Shown: positions 47,093 to 57,115 of the stretch, one piece after another | How the letters are laid out: every line of letters starts with the position of its first letter | How positions within the stretch are numbered: the stretch's first letter is position 1 | Assembly: GCA_027922465.2 (NCBI GenBank) | Contig: BQMF02000259.1 | Span: forward strand, 124,001-188,000 | Source of the DNA: Turritopsis dohrnii | Lineage: Eukaryota > Cnidaria > Hydrozoa > Anthoathecata > Oceaniidae | DNA: 64,000 nt | Reading direction: 5' to 3' | Position numbers and translations under genes: made by a program | The notes under the pieces: model-generated | What the model saw: only the letters and a program-made list of their open reading frames with translations | Databases searched by the model: none | Told to the model about the DNA's origin: nothing

Positions 47093-49858
47093 TCAGATTG
47101 AAAATTCCGCAATGCAGCACTCAAGACGCTCTTGCAATCGTTTGTCGTTCCTGTTTGTGGTACCTCCGGCTAATATTTCGCCTTTATTTTCAGTTAAGAA
47201 ACCTTCTGTTATATCATACCTTAGACATGTTTCTTTTAAGTTCACATGGTATATGTGACGTTAAGGTTTGGATGCAAAAGCTACCAGTTTCCAACTTGAA
47301 CAATTTTAATATTGATTATAACTTACTTCCACATGTTCCACAAGTTCTTCTACACAAGCTCTGAACATTTGTATCTGTTTGACAAGCACCGTTTCGCCGC
47401 CATGCCCTGCATTCCCTACCATACGCGCTATCATTGCACGGCTCTGGCTCGCGGTTTCTAGAAGCTTTAAAAGAAAATTCAAAATGTAATTTTCAGGTCA
47501 TGGATGACCTGACAATTTCCCTTACATGCTAGCTTTATGGCAGAAACTTAAATTCTGGCTTGTTTCCATGATAATCACGTCACACGTTGAAATCAATCAT
47601 ATGTAGTGCAAAGTGGCGATAATCAAATAGTTTTCTTGATACCCAAACAACTTCTTTGGCTAATATGGATCTTGCTTTTTACTATCAATCTTTAACTACA
47701 AACAAGTTTGCATTTTTGTAATTTTGTTGTTGTTGTTGTTGTTTTAGTTGTTTTATTTTTTTTCACCAGGCTGAAAACAAAATTTGTGGAGGAGAGTTTA
47801 GTCATTTAAAGCAGAAAAGAAATCAGTGGAAGTAACCTTAGAAACATCGTAACGTTGCACTCCTCCACTTTTTTATGACTGACCCTGAATACTTCTACGA
47901 TTCTGTAATCTAATAATGATCATATACTTCCAACGTATTGAACAATCGTTTGCACCATTCATGTAACATCATGCATTAAATTTGAATAATGTGAATTAGA
48001 ATATTCCAAGTTAGCAAAATCACTGCGAAGAAGAGCATTTTTTAAAAAATATTGTGCATATTTCTATAGAAACACACTCCTTCGTAGTGATTCCAACAAG
48101 TTTGGCCACTATGTTGACTTACAATCACATCTTCCACACGTTCTTTGGCAATTGTCCTGAACACCATAATCAGTTCTACAAGCCCCTTGCCTGTAGTAGG
48201 CTCGACAGTTATAATCGGACCAATTATCGTAACATCCACCTGAATGTAAAATTGATTTATTACATAACCTGAATGAATGGATCCCGCGAATTAAAATCAA
48301 AATCAAAAGATATTTTAAGAGATTTCATTGGTAACAATTTTGACTTTAATTTAGCCAATCTTTGGTACTATATACAAGCGTAGCTCATTCAATTGAAACT
48401 ATAGGCAGAGGCGTAGCAAAAGCTCAGTCAAAATTGGTGAAGGAGAGTTTTGATCATTCAAAGTATGAAAGAAAAATACACAAGTAACCTAAGCGCCAAT
48501 TAAGACTGAAAAGATATGCCGTAATTTCGGATTCCTCTACTTTTTCTGTGTGACCTTCAATACGCCTATGAGTTGGACAAACGAGCTAAGTCATTTAAAG
48601 AAGAAAAATATATGTACAAGTAACCTATTCCACATTTGAGAATGAATAGAAATATTACTCCTCCACTATTCATATTGTTATATGTCTATATCAACTGTAC
48701 GTAAAAGTTAGCCAACCACAATTGTAAAAAATATACATAGAACCGAGGCAAAACTAGGCTGCGATATTGGAAATTATCATAGTTCTATCATCGTAAAACT
48801 TACCAGAACGGCGATATGGATCGGATAAAATACTTTCGAAATCTGAAGAATCTTGAAAGTAGAAAGAGACGACATAAGGGTTTTGAAAACTCTCACGTTA
48901 TGAGTTAGGACGTAAACAAGTTTGTTGAAATCACTGCGAAGGAGTGCATTTCCTTTAGAAATACTCATACCATTTCAATAGAAATGCTCTTCATCGCAGT
49001 GACTTTTGACAATTTTGCCCACAATGATAGAAAATAGAAAATAGAAAATGCATTATTAAATAATATATTTGTAATTTTTAACTTAGGAATTTTTAGCTAC
49101 ATACCTTTTTATGAGATTGAAATCTTAACAAACTGTAATTTTCAACCGTAGCATTGAAAAATGCCTTAAAAAACTGAAGGCCAAATAATATTTGGAATGC
49201 GATACCATCAACATAATGTATATTATTAGATCAAACTAAATTACATTAGATATTGACCGGTCGAAACATGGTAACATGAAATAACACGTGAATTTCTAAG
49301 TTTGGATAAACATCAAATTAATCAAAAAAAAAAAAAAATGACTTACCCCATTTGCCAGGGCGACCTGAATAAAAAACACAACGCTGTATATGTAATTTGA
49401 AGGGAACATGTAGCTATACATATGCTAGGGAACGCCCTAGAAATTTGACACAAGTGAAATTAACGCCAGAAAGAAAATGGACCAAAATATTTAAGTCTTC
49501 AAATAAATTAAACGCAAAGTAGGGAAAGACTTTCAAATATGGCGTGAAATCAACGCGGTTTTTTGAAAGTTTTAGAATTTCTTTGCGTCCACGGTAATAA
49601 ACACAATATCAACATAACACATGAAGTTATTATCATGTACGAATTAGTCCTCAGTTGCCATAGAAGCGAAGTTACGCGTTGCCATAGAAGGGCTCGAGAT
49701 GTGCAGAGCTTCAGTAATCCTAGCCGCTTTTTGATTGAAGGAAAAATTTCATTTTTTATAATATATAAAGTACAAACGCCATTAAGATATATTGGAAAAA
49801 TACCTTGCACCATCACCACGAAGATGGAAAGTACAGACAATGCTATTGAGATCTTCAT
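47093..49858 (-). CDS. Secreted protein with two ShKT domains
   Basis: Six exons: 49858-49804, 49364-49347 (an 18-nt microexon), 48842-48804, 48239-48123, 47464-47327 and 47205-47093; all internal junctions are phase 1, giving about 159 residues. Exon 1 encodes a signal peptide (MKISIALSVLSIFVVMVQG). Exons 4 and 5 each encode one six-cysteine ShKT domain with spacing C-x8-C-x8-C-x9-C-x3-C-x2-C. Residues after the second domain are unlike any family I know. ShKT domains occur in cnidarian channel-blocking toxins but also in many non-toxic secreted proteins, so toxicity cannot be inferred. If the exon-4 donor is not used, translation ends at TAG 48111-48109, giving 80 residues with one ShKT domain; that stop lies at the edge of a MITE. 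The exon-5 acceptor has an alternative 7 nt downstream, and exon 6 is the least certain. Confidence 0.75.
47785..48690. repeat. Three diverged copies of a ~110-bp repeat around the ShKT exons
   Basis: Copies at about 47785-47905, 48440-48570 and 48575-48690 share GTCATTTAAAG-AGAAAA, GTAACCT and CTCCTCCACT near the end. The latter two are adjacent. They lie in introns of the ShKT gene. Confidence 0.5.
48007..48113. repeat. MITE copy abutting the ShKT exon-4 donor
   Basis: This GCGAAGGAGTGC-family copy (TCACTGCGAAGAAGAGC ... CACTCCTTCGTAGTGA ... TTGGCCACTATG) ends within 10 bp of the GTAAGT donor of ShKT exon 4. It contributes part of the TAG read when that intron is retained. Confidence 0.65.
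48915..49022. repeat. MITE copy (GCGAAGGAGTGC family)
   Basis: AAATCACTGCGAAGGAGTGC and GCTCTTCATCGCAGTGACTT form the inverted arms; the right end is TTTTGCCCACAATG. The copy is in ShKT intron 2. Confidence 0.7.
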
Positions 49859-49926
49859 CGCTGTATGTTGATAGTTTCAACTGCACCAAGAAACTTACGA
49901 TAAAAAATAATTGCTCATCTCACCTG

Positions 49927-49934
49927 TATTTATA
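49927..49934 (-). promoter_or_regulatory. TATA-box-like element of the ShKT gene
   Basis: TATAAATA on the minus strand lies about 70 bp upstream of the signal-peptide ATG. That is a reasonable distance for a TATA box given a 5' UTR of about 40 nt. Confidence 0.45.
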
Positions 49935-49987
49935 TCGAACTTCTAATCATGCTTAATGATCAACATGTTAGTTTCCAGTCCTCTTTT

Positions 49988-50396
49988 ACTTTTGCATATT
50001 GGCATTTTGTTTTCCTTTTGAAACAAACTCATGCTAAGTAAATCCTTGGTTCTAATCCCCTGATTGTCTTAAGCTTTGTAAGTAATCGGAACCAAACATT
50101 AGATGGAGCCGTTGGTCTTTGAAATTCTTAATTCAATTTTTTCAATAGATCAACACTGACGGGGAATGCGGAATATTTCTGGAATATTTTTACTTTTGTA
50201 TATTGGCATTTTGTTTTCCTTTTGAAACAAAACTCATGCTAAGTAAATCCTTGGTTCTAATCCCCTGATTGTCTTAAGCTTTGTAAGTAATTTGAACCAA
50301 ACATTAGATGGAGCCGTTGGTCTTTGAAATTCTTAATTCAATTTCTTCAATAGATCAACACTGACGGGGAATGCGGAATATTTCTGGAATATTTTT
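49988..50396. repeat. Recent tandem duplication, 204-bp unit x2
   Basis: Units 49988-50191 and 50192-50396 are almost identical (ACTTTTGCATATTGGCATTT ... GGAATATTTTT) apart from a few substitutions. A diverged relative may lie at 53850-53945 (GGCGCTATTGGTCTTTGAAA). Confidence 0.85.
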
Positions 50397-50944
50397 AATT
50401 AAGTTCTGTTTATTCGAGAAACAAAAAAAGAAAAATTATAAAATTTGTTATTAAATCCTTTGTCTCTGAAATTCTACTAGCACATCATACAGATGTAAAA
50501 AGACTAAAGGGAGATTTACACGTAAAGATTCTTGAAAAATTTATTTTAAGCTTTTGTTTGACGCATGCTTCTCTCTCCTCAAAAAAACAAACTCACATAA
50601 TTTGAATAGAAAAGTTGGCGAAAAAATCAAATCGATTTGATTTTCCACCAATTTTTTGGTCATGAATAATTAATGAGTTGATTTACAATTCATTTTTAAA
50701 GCCTGATTAATATGGAAGCCGATTGTCACATATTTTTGATATACTAAGAATATCAAATGATATACTTGATATACTAAGTATATCACTTCACACCTTTTGA
50801 TATTCCTAGTATATCATTTGATATACCAAGTATATCATTTGATATTCCTAGTATATCAATTTTTACTATGTATATCAACTGATATTCTAAGTAAAGTCTG
50901 ATATACTAGGTTTATCAAGTGATATACTTAGTATATCAGTTATT

Positions 50945-51180
50945 TCGAAATTCCCGGCAGACGACTGTGTTATCGCTACGGTTAAATTTGTCTCGTTTAT
51001 TAAAGAAGACATCTATTGTTCGCGCAATGCATGCTGGTCCGTCCACGACGGACTCCGCTAATTCTTCCACGCACTCGTTGGAGGGCTTCTTAGACTGTTC
51101 CTACTGATGCTCTCTGATGATGAGCAGCTTGTCGTCCTTCTCGCGTAGGAGCAGGTGCTTCCACTAAATCTATGTGGCTA
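50945..51180 (-). pseudogene. Coding-like fragment captured inside the palindrome element
   Basis: On the minus strand one frame reads WKHLLLREKDDKLLIIREHQ, a stop, then EQSKKPSNECVEELAESVVD and VFFNKRDKFNRSDNTVVCRE to a stop. The stretch is GC-richer than its AT-rich surroundings and looks like part of an exon or a transposase remnant. I do not recognise the family; one internal stop shows decay. Confidence 0.35.
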
Positions 51181-51789
51181 CTTAGAATATTTATAAGAAG
51201 TAAAAATTGCCATGATGGATATGGAAGCCGATTGTCACATATTTTTTATATACTAAGAATATCAAATGATATACTTGGTATATCACTTGATATACTAAGT
51301 ATATCACTTCACACCTTATGATATTCCTAGTATATCACTTGATATACCAAGTATATCAATTGATATTCTTAGTACATCAATTTTTACTATGAATATCAAC
51401 TGATATTGAAAAGCAAATGAGATACATGACTTATTTGTCAATATGGTATACGTAGTTGCGATCTGTTTCATGTGAAGCTGTTGCCGAAGCTACCAAGTCG
51501 GTTAATGTATTGACGAAATCTTCCATCATTTTGCCGATTTCTTCTGTTGGAAGACATAATTACTGCTTGATTTAAAAAGTGAAACCCGTCGATTCAAACA
51601 CGTGGATCAGAAAGAAGATATCAGGCTACAGGCGTGCTTAATGTTTGTTAAAGTGATTGCTTCGCAAAACCGCGCAAGGAGCCCGCATGAGAGAAACCAG
51701 GTTTTTCTATCTTTTCAAAACTTGACTTTACAGTAGAAAAACCAGGTATTTCAATTTTCATTGTATAATTGAATTACATCATACTTGCT

Positions 51790-51850
51790 TTTAATTATCT
51801 TAATTATCTTAATTATCTTAATTATCTTAATTATCTACTTAATTATCTAC
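51790..51850. repeat. 9-bp tandem repeat TTAATTATC
   Basis: About six units of TTAATTATC occur in a row, near the middle of the palindrome element. Confidence 0.8.
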
Positions 51851-52499
51851 AACATCGGATCTAGTGAGATGTTGTAACTTCCCATATCAGTGAAAAACCA
51901 AGTTTTTCTAATTAGCCATGTGAAAAACCTAGTATTTCTGCAGAAAAACCTAGTATTTCAATAGAAAAACCTGGTTTATCTGTAGATATACCTGGTTTTT
52001 CTCAGATATACTTAGTTTTTCTTAATAAATGTTACAAATGCTTCCCATAGTTTTATGTATAGAAAATTTAAGCATGTTTTCCTCGTGATCTCTTATCATA
52101 TCATCTATCATCTATCTCCTCGTTCTGACTTCGCAAGTTGAGTTTGTTTGGCGCGCTGTTGCATTATGGTCCATTTCGGAAAACATTATATTGGTTCATC
52201 GAGAACATTTCTTAAATATCTACTTTGTTTTCATCAATATCGAATTTGGTTTGATCTACTTAGAATATCAGTTGATATTCATAGTAAAAATTGATATACT
52301 AAGAATATCAAATGATATACTTGGTATATCAAATGATATACTAGGAATATCAAAAAGTGTGAAGTGATATACTTAGTATATCAAGTGATATACCAAGTAT
52401 ATCATTTGATATTCTTAGTATATCAAAAATATGTGACAATCGGCTTCCATAGATTAAAACAAAAATTGTTCAAAAATCTTTACGTGTAAACCCCCCTAA

Positions 52500-53194
52500 G
52501 AGTCGGTTCACGGCAATATCACCAGTGACAAGATTTCATTTCCTTTGCAAACTAAATTTTAATTATGATTTAAAATTTAATAAAAAATTTCTAATTTCTA
52601 ATATCTAGATGTGCTGTGTAAGTATAAGGGAAGTTTTGCAAGATATTTGTAGAATTGCTAATTTGTCCAAAGGCCAGTACGCAGTCAGTTGATGGCTCCT
52701 AAGAGGCTTATTTTTAAAGGGTATCGAAGTATGGAGACATATTTAATGCAATATCGTATGGATTTAGTAATAATTTGCAGAAAGGTTTGAAAAGATCTAC
52801 AGATAAAATTTTGAAAAAGAAGTGTTGTGGTCTATAACTGTACTTTCTTCAGGCGGTTACATTTTTAAAAAAAATCTCCGATTTTGTAAGCCTATATTGC
52901 AGCTGGCTACAGCAGAAATTTCAGAAATTTCTGCATTTTCCAATGAAATAAACTGTAAGTTATTCTACTACTATTGGTAGGTTCTACTCAAGCAAGGCTA
53001 TACATGAATTCCTAAATCATGCTTTTAATTGGAAAGTGACAGCTAGAGGTCCAAAAGTAAAAGAAAAGGTTTTTGAAGGACATTCCCATCTGATGAAAAC
53101 CCTCATGATTAACGGGACATCAGATCATTAAATATCTTCAGAAAGGATATAACGTAAAATTTAAGAGTTTTGATTTATGATGAAAGTACAAGCG
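52500..53194. other. No gene recognised
   Basis: AT-rich sequence between the palindrome element and a SINE; nothing supportable. Confidence 0.4.
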
Positions 53195-53487
53195 ATGTGT
53201 GCAGCGATGGTGTAGTGGTTAGTACCTTTGAGTGCGACCGCTGCGACCCGTGTTCGAGTCCGGTCATTTGTATCTCAATACACCACTCCGATGCGCTTTA
53301 AAAGCAGCGTATCAGCCCATTCGGAGCCATCGACTGACTGCACATTGGCCTTCGGGCAAGTTAGAGCAATGCTATACGTATCTCTGGCGGTAAGTCAACT
53401 AATAGTTGCAAGTCGGCGGGCGGAAGAACCACCCATTACGGATGGACGCCCAAGGACTAAAAACTCCCGTTACTTACTTACTTACAA
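53195..53487 (+). repeat. tRNA-derived SINE, second family
   Basis: The head carries A-box-like GGTGTAGTGGTTAGTA and B-box-like GTGTTCGAGTCC about 35 bp downstream. The body ends GGATGGACGCCCAAGGACTA and the tail is a short (TTAC)n run. The 3' part (TGCAAGTCG-GGGC-GAAGA...GATGGA-GCCCAAGGACTA) occurs again at 54486-54556, which confirms a dispersed family. Confidence 0.75.
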
Positions 53488-53638
53488 CGCACTGAATATG
53501 TAAACTTGTTTTTACGAAAAGGTTCTATTTTCTAGTAATATTTTTAATATACTCAGTCTCTTATATTGATACAACTATGTTGAATAAGAACATTTTCAGG
53601 AGACTTACAACCAAAATTATTATAATAATGATTTGATT

Positions 53639-53761
53639 ACACAGTGGACAAAATTGTCAAAAATCACTGCGATGAAGATTATTTTGATTGAAATTGTGCG
53701 TATATAACTATAGAAATGCACTCCTTCACAGTGACTTTTCATCAAATTTTCCCACTGGGTA
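53639..53761. repeat. MITE copy (GCGAAGGAGTGC family)
   Basis: CACAGTGGACAAAATTGTCA mirrors TCAAATTTTCCCACTGGGT; the inner arms are AATCACTGCGATGAAGA and TGCACTCCTTCACAGTGA. Confidence 0.7.
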
Positions 53762-54114
53762 ATCTCTTATATCCACTGAACTACGTTTATCTGATTGATC
53801 GATCGAAGAATATTTTCCCCATCTTATTTAGAAGCAAGTATTCCTAAATTAACAATTACATGGCGCTATTGGTCTTTGAAACTTTGAAACAACCTTATCC
53901 GACGGTGAATGAGGAAAATTTTAGGAAAACTCTAAAACTCATGTTGTTTGTCTAATTAGAAACCTTAATGAGATTTTGCTTATTTTAGTGGGAATTATAA
54001 AATCTAATAACATCCTCAAATCCTTTTCGCCTTTGTCTTTTGACAAAACCTTAATCTAGTTTTGGTGTTGACTGTGTATTACAAGATTTAAAAGCAATCA
54101 ATACTTCTGGAAAG

Positions 54115-54235
54115 ACCCATTGGGCAAATCTGTTGAAATATCACTGCGAAGGAGTGCAATTCCATAGAAATATACACACTATTTCAATGAAAATGCTCCT
54201 CATCGCAGTGACATTTGACACTTTTGCCTACTAGG
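54115..54235. repeat. MITE copy (GCGAAGGAGTGC family)
   Basis: CCCATTGGGCAAATCTGTTG mirrors TTTTGCCTACTAGG; the inner arms are ATCACTGCGAAGGAGTGC and GCTCCTCATCGCAGTGAC. It is one of the best-conserved copies. Confidence 0.75.
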
Positions 54236-54485
54236 AAGAAATAGGCAAGAGATAGTATTAGAGGCACTACTTGCACAATAAGAACTGTTTTTTTTTTTAT
54301 TAAAAGCACATTTTCTGAATAAGAGGTTTTCTTGATAAATGAGAACCGACCAGCAGATGCTGAATTCCATGTGCCTGGTTGCTTTGTCGATTAACCTTTC
54401 CATGCTTTTGAAATTATTGTTAAAATTTGAGTTTGATTGAAAAATTTCCTAATTACTACTGCTACGTATGAAAAATTGGAGTCAG

Positions 54486-54556
54486 TTACGAGCTGCAAGT
54501 CGTTGGGCTGAAGAGCCCACCTTTATGGATGGAAGCCCAAGGACTAACTACTAAGA
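54486..54556 (+). repeat. 3' fragment of the second SINE family
   Basis: GAGCTGCAAGTCGTTGGGCT ... GATGGAAGCCCAAGGACTA matches the end of the SINE at 53195-53487. The tRNA-like head is missing. Confidence 0.65.
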
Positions 54557-55376
54557 TTTTGCAAGATTTTTGTTTTCTTAATGTAAAAAATAGACAGAGC
54601 ATTGTTGAAGAACATAATTATTTTAGTCTGAGAGGGTGCCGTTTTAGTCAGTCTAGTCTAGATTCTAGAGAGAAAAAATTTCCAAATTTTAAGAACTTTA
54701 AAGGTAATCGGTGTCCCTGTCATATGAGAAGTTTTTGTAAAACAGACAAACTGAAACTACAGTGGTAGTTTCAAGATGTTTATATTCTAAAGTTGTCATC
54801 GCAAAAGAATCAATTGGACAGTGTATCGAACTTCGAAAAGGTTATTGTTATACCATAGGAATGGCGCAAAACCGTGTCTTTTGATATACAACAAAACTTT
54901 AATGCATTTTTAGCAAGCCAATTTGTTGAAAATCACAATGAAGAGGTACATCCGAAATAAGATATTAAATTCCTCAATCCTAACCTAAAATTGATTAAAG
55001 TGTGAAGGTGTTGATTGTTAGTTGTGTGGAAACAGAACTTTTCATGCATAACATAGTTAGTACCAGCTGCATCCAATTTGTGCTGAAAAGTTTGTGTGGA
55101 ACCTTTAATTATCACGCTTTGTAGTTAATTTCACTTGAACTTAATATTACTCGACGTAATTTCACTTGAATTTTTTTTGCATTGAAATGATTTTCCTTAA
55201 CCTGTCTCATTTCAAACGTTGAGTGGCTATATAACCTTTTGAATCCTCAGGATGTCATTTTCCACGAATCCGATGGACTCTCACAAAAACGTGATGCCGG
55301 ATTGAAAATAGCTGTTTTGGTTATGCAGTTACACATCTTGTTACACGTCTAATTGGCCTCAATATATCAGAAAATC

Positions 55377-55458
55377 AATCTCGAACCCAGGGTCTCTTGC
55401 CTTTTCGATATACGGGATAGATATCGAAAACGCAAGAGACCCTTGCTTCGAGGTTGTC
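55377..55458. repeat. Foldback MITE, CGAACCCAGGGTCTCTT family
   Basis: AATCTCGAACCCAGGGTCTC, then TTGCCTTTTCGATATA, mirrored by TATCGAAAACGCAAGAGACC and CTTCGAGGTTG. This copy is a nearly complete long hairpin. Confidence 0.75.
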
Positions 55459-55639
55459 AGAAAATATCTTTGTTTGCTGCGTGATTAGGGAGATTCATAA
55501 ACTCGACGAGCCTGTTACACGAAAAAAATCAATTACTTGTGAGAATTCTTTTAAAACTGTTCTACTAAAACGGTACTTCAGAGATTTAAAGCCTTTTGTG
55601 GTATCAAAAGAAACATCATTACTTTACACGCTTATTTCA

Positions 55640-55775
55640 AGTATTGATGTGAAGTTTCTAATGACTTTGTAGGGAAAAATTCACGAACAACTCTACTAAG
55701 CTGTATACAATTCCCTACAAATCTATAGAAAAATAGTTTCGTGTAAACGAAACATGATTTTTCCGAATCCCGCTA
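55640..55775. repeat. Interspersed repeat shared with 11790-11910
   Basis: GATGTGAAGTTTCTAATGAC ... TTCGTGTAAACGAAACATGATT matches the copy in the nested gene's intron. Confidence 0.45.
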
Positions 55776-56035
55776 ATTGTTAAAGTTTTCTCTTCTTAAT
55801 TGCCGACTACGTCTAAATTTAAATCCACAATTCTAAATCCACCAATGAAATGGTATAAAACTACACCTATGTCTTGCAATTCCATATGGAAGCTTCTGAT
55901 TCAAACATTTACCAATTTATTTATGTGTATATTAGATAATATTTACACAAAATGGTTCGTCTGAACTAATCCATGAGTATTCTATGTACGGTAATTCAAA
56001 ACTGCCATTTACACATGGTGCAATATATTGTAACC

Positions 56036-56140
56036 AGTCAACTAGACAGCACCTTCAGACATCACCCAACTCTCAAGCTGAATGCTTAGCTTAATGGATC
56101 GACTCTAACTGTGGTATGGACGACTTCCAGCTATCACAGC
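56036..56140 (-). repeat. Possible diverged SINE copy
   Basis: TCAACTAGACAGCACC ... CTGAATGCTTAGC ... GATCGACTCTAACTGTGGTA follows the order of the inverted SINE at 62636-62880 (CAACTAGACAACCATCC ... CTGAGTGCTAAGC ... GATTCACACTGTTATA). Identity is modest and the tRNA-like head was not recognised. Confidence 0.35.
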
Positions 56141-56773
56141 AAGTAAACTACCACAAGGACACCAATATGTGAAATTTATAAAAACACTCATATGTTTTGT
56201 TGTAGAACATCCGGCCAAAAAAAAACAGAGTTCCACATTAGACATCATAAGTTTGTTATGGACGCACAGTTTAACATTGCAACCTATTGGGTTAGTAATC
56301 TAAACTTTCTTCCCTTTTTTAAAATAGCTTGCTCCCTGCCAGGCCGGAACCACTACTAGGCAGAGAGCTACAAGATAAGGAGACCGGTGTTCATCATCCT
56401 AGAGTAGATATAGCACTGCAAGCAGCACATCTACACTAATAGACGAAGTAGGAGTACTAGACTAGAAGGTATCTCTACCTGCCCCTAAAAACAATTATGG
56501 CTTGCCAACCATGTGTTTTTATCGAGGAAGGTTGCCTACCAAAGCTGGAGAAGCCTTCCCCTCCATTGAGCAAGGCTGACCCCGCCGGACGCCAACCCGG
56601 TATTTTAATATCTCGGGGTAAATATTGTTTTCGAGGTCAAAACTACTTTGAATTTTTAAACATTTTTATACTGTTTTATGCTGATTTCTTTAACTCGTCT
56701 AAAAAGCCATTTGGAAAATCTAATCCAAGGAAAAGCAAAATAATCCGTGTGTATGCAATTATACAATTTGTTC

Positions 56774-56843
56774 CAACCTTGAACACCCAGGGTATACGCC
56801 ATCCGTATCGAGAAAGCAAGAGGCCCTGGGGTTCAAAGCTGCA
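56774..56843. repeat. Foldback MITE, diverged copy
   Basis: AACCTTGAACACCCAGGGTA mirrored by GGCCCTGGGGTTCAAAGCTGC. It is the most diverged of the five copies. Confidence 0.5.
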
Positions 56844-56926
56844 ATTTTTTTTTTAATGATTCATTACGTCATCTAAGTATTTTCGGCAGCCATGTTTACT
56901 GATTTGCCTATAAATTCTTTCATTGT

Positions 56927-57115
56927 GGGTTAAAATTCGCAATGATGAAGAGAGACGGTATCAATCATTCTGGTAACTGTTCTATCAAAAGTCACAAAGC
57001 AACGATGAAGGAGAAAATAAATTCGAGTTATTTTATTTTTCTATTCAACCGCACAAAAACAAACTAAAACAACTCACATTATTATTTTAAGCATAATTCC
57101 AACCATAAATTGTCA
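56927..57115 (-). pseudogene. Inverted partial duplicate of the membrane-protein gene (end of exon 3 and intron 3)
   Basis: The reverse complement matches 37026-37213 closely and in order: TTGGAATTATGCTTAAAATA, GTGAGTTGTTT, AAAAATAAAATAACTCGAA, CATCGTTGCTTTGTG, GATAGAACAGTTACCAGAAT, GATTGATACCGTCTCTCT and GCGAATTTTAACCCACAATG. It spans the exon-3 donor and the following intron, so this is either a genomic duplicate or a repeat shared by both loci. No other exon is present. Confidence 0.65.

Larger units (their letters stand above)
50504..52499. mobile_element. 2-kb element built from arrays of short palindromes
   Basis: Outer inverted ends AGGGAGATTTACACGTAAAG and its complement near CTTTACGTGTAAACCCCCCT bound the unit. 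Inside, ~190-bp inverted arms (50710-50900 and 52260-52450; both contain GGAAGCCGATTGTCACATAT) consist of iterated 16-18-bp palindromes of the type GATATACT-AGTATATC. A third partial arm in the left orientation lies at 51218-51410. A second palindrome type, AGAAAAACC-GGTTTTTCT, is iterated at 51690-52025. No transposase is seen; a coding-like minus-strand stretch (50945-51180) lies between arms. The superfamily is unknown. Confidence 0.7.

Noticed and set aside
50704..52452. CRISPR-like array
   Set aside because: The repeats are palindromic, have variable spacing without unique spacers of constant length, and sit in inverted arms of a eukaryotic element.
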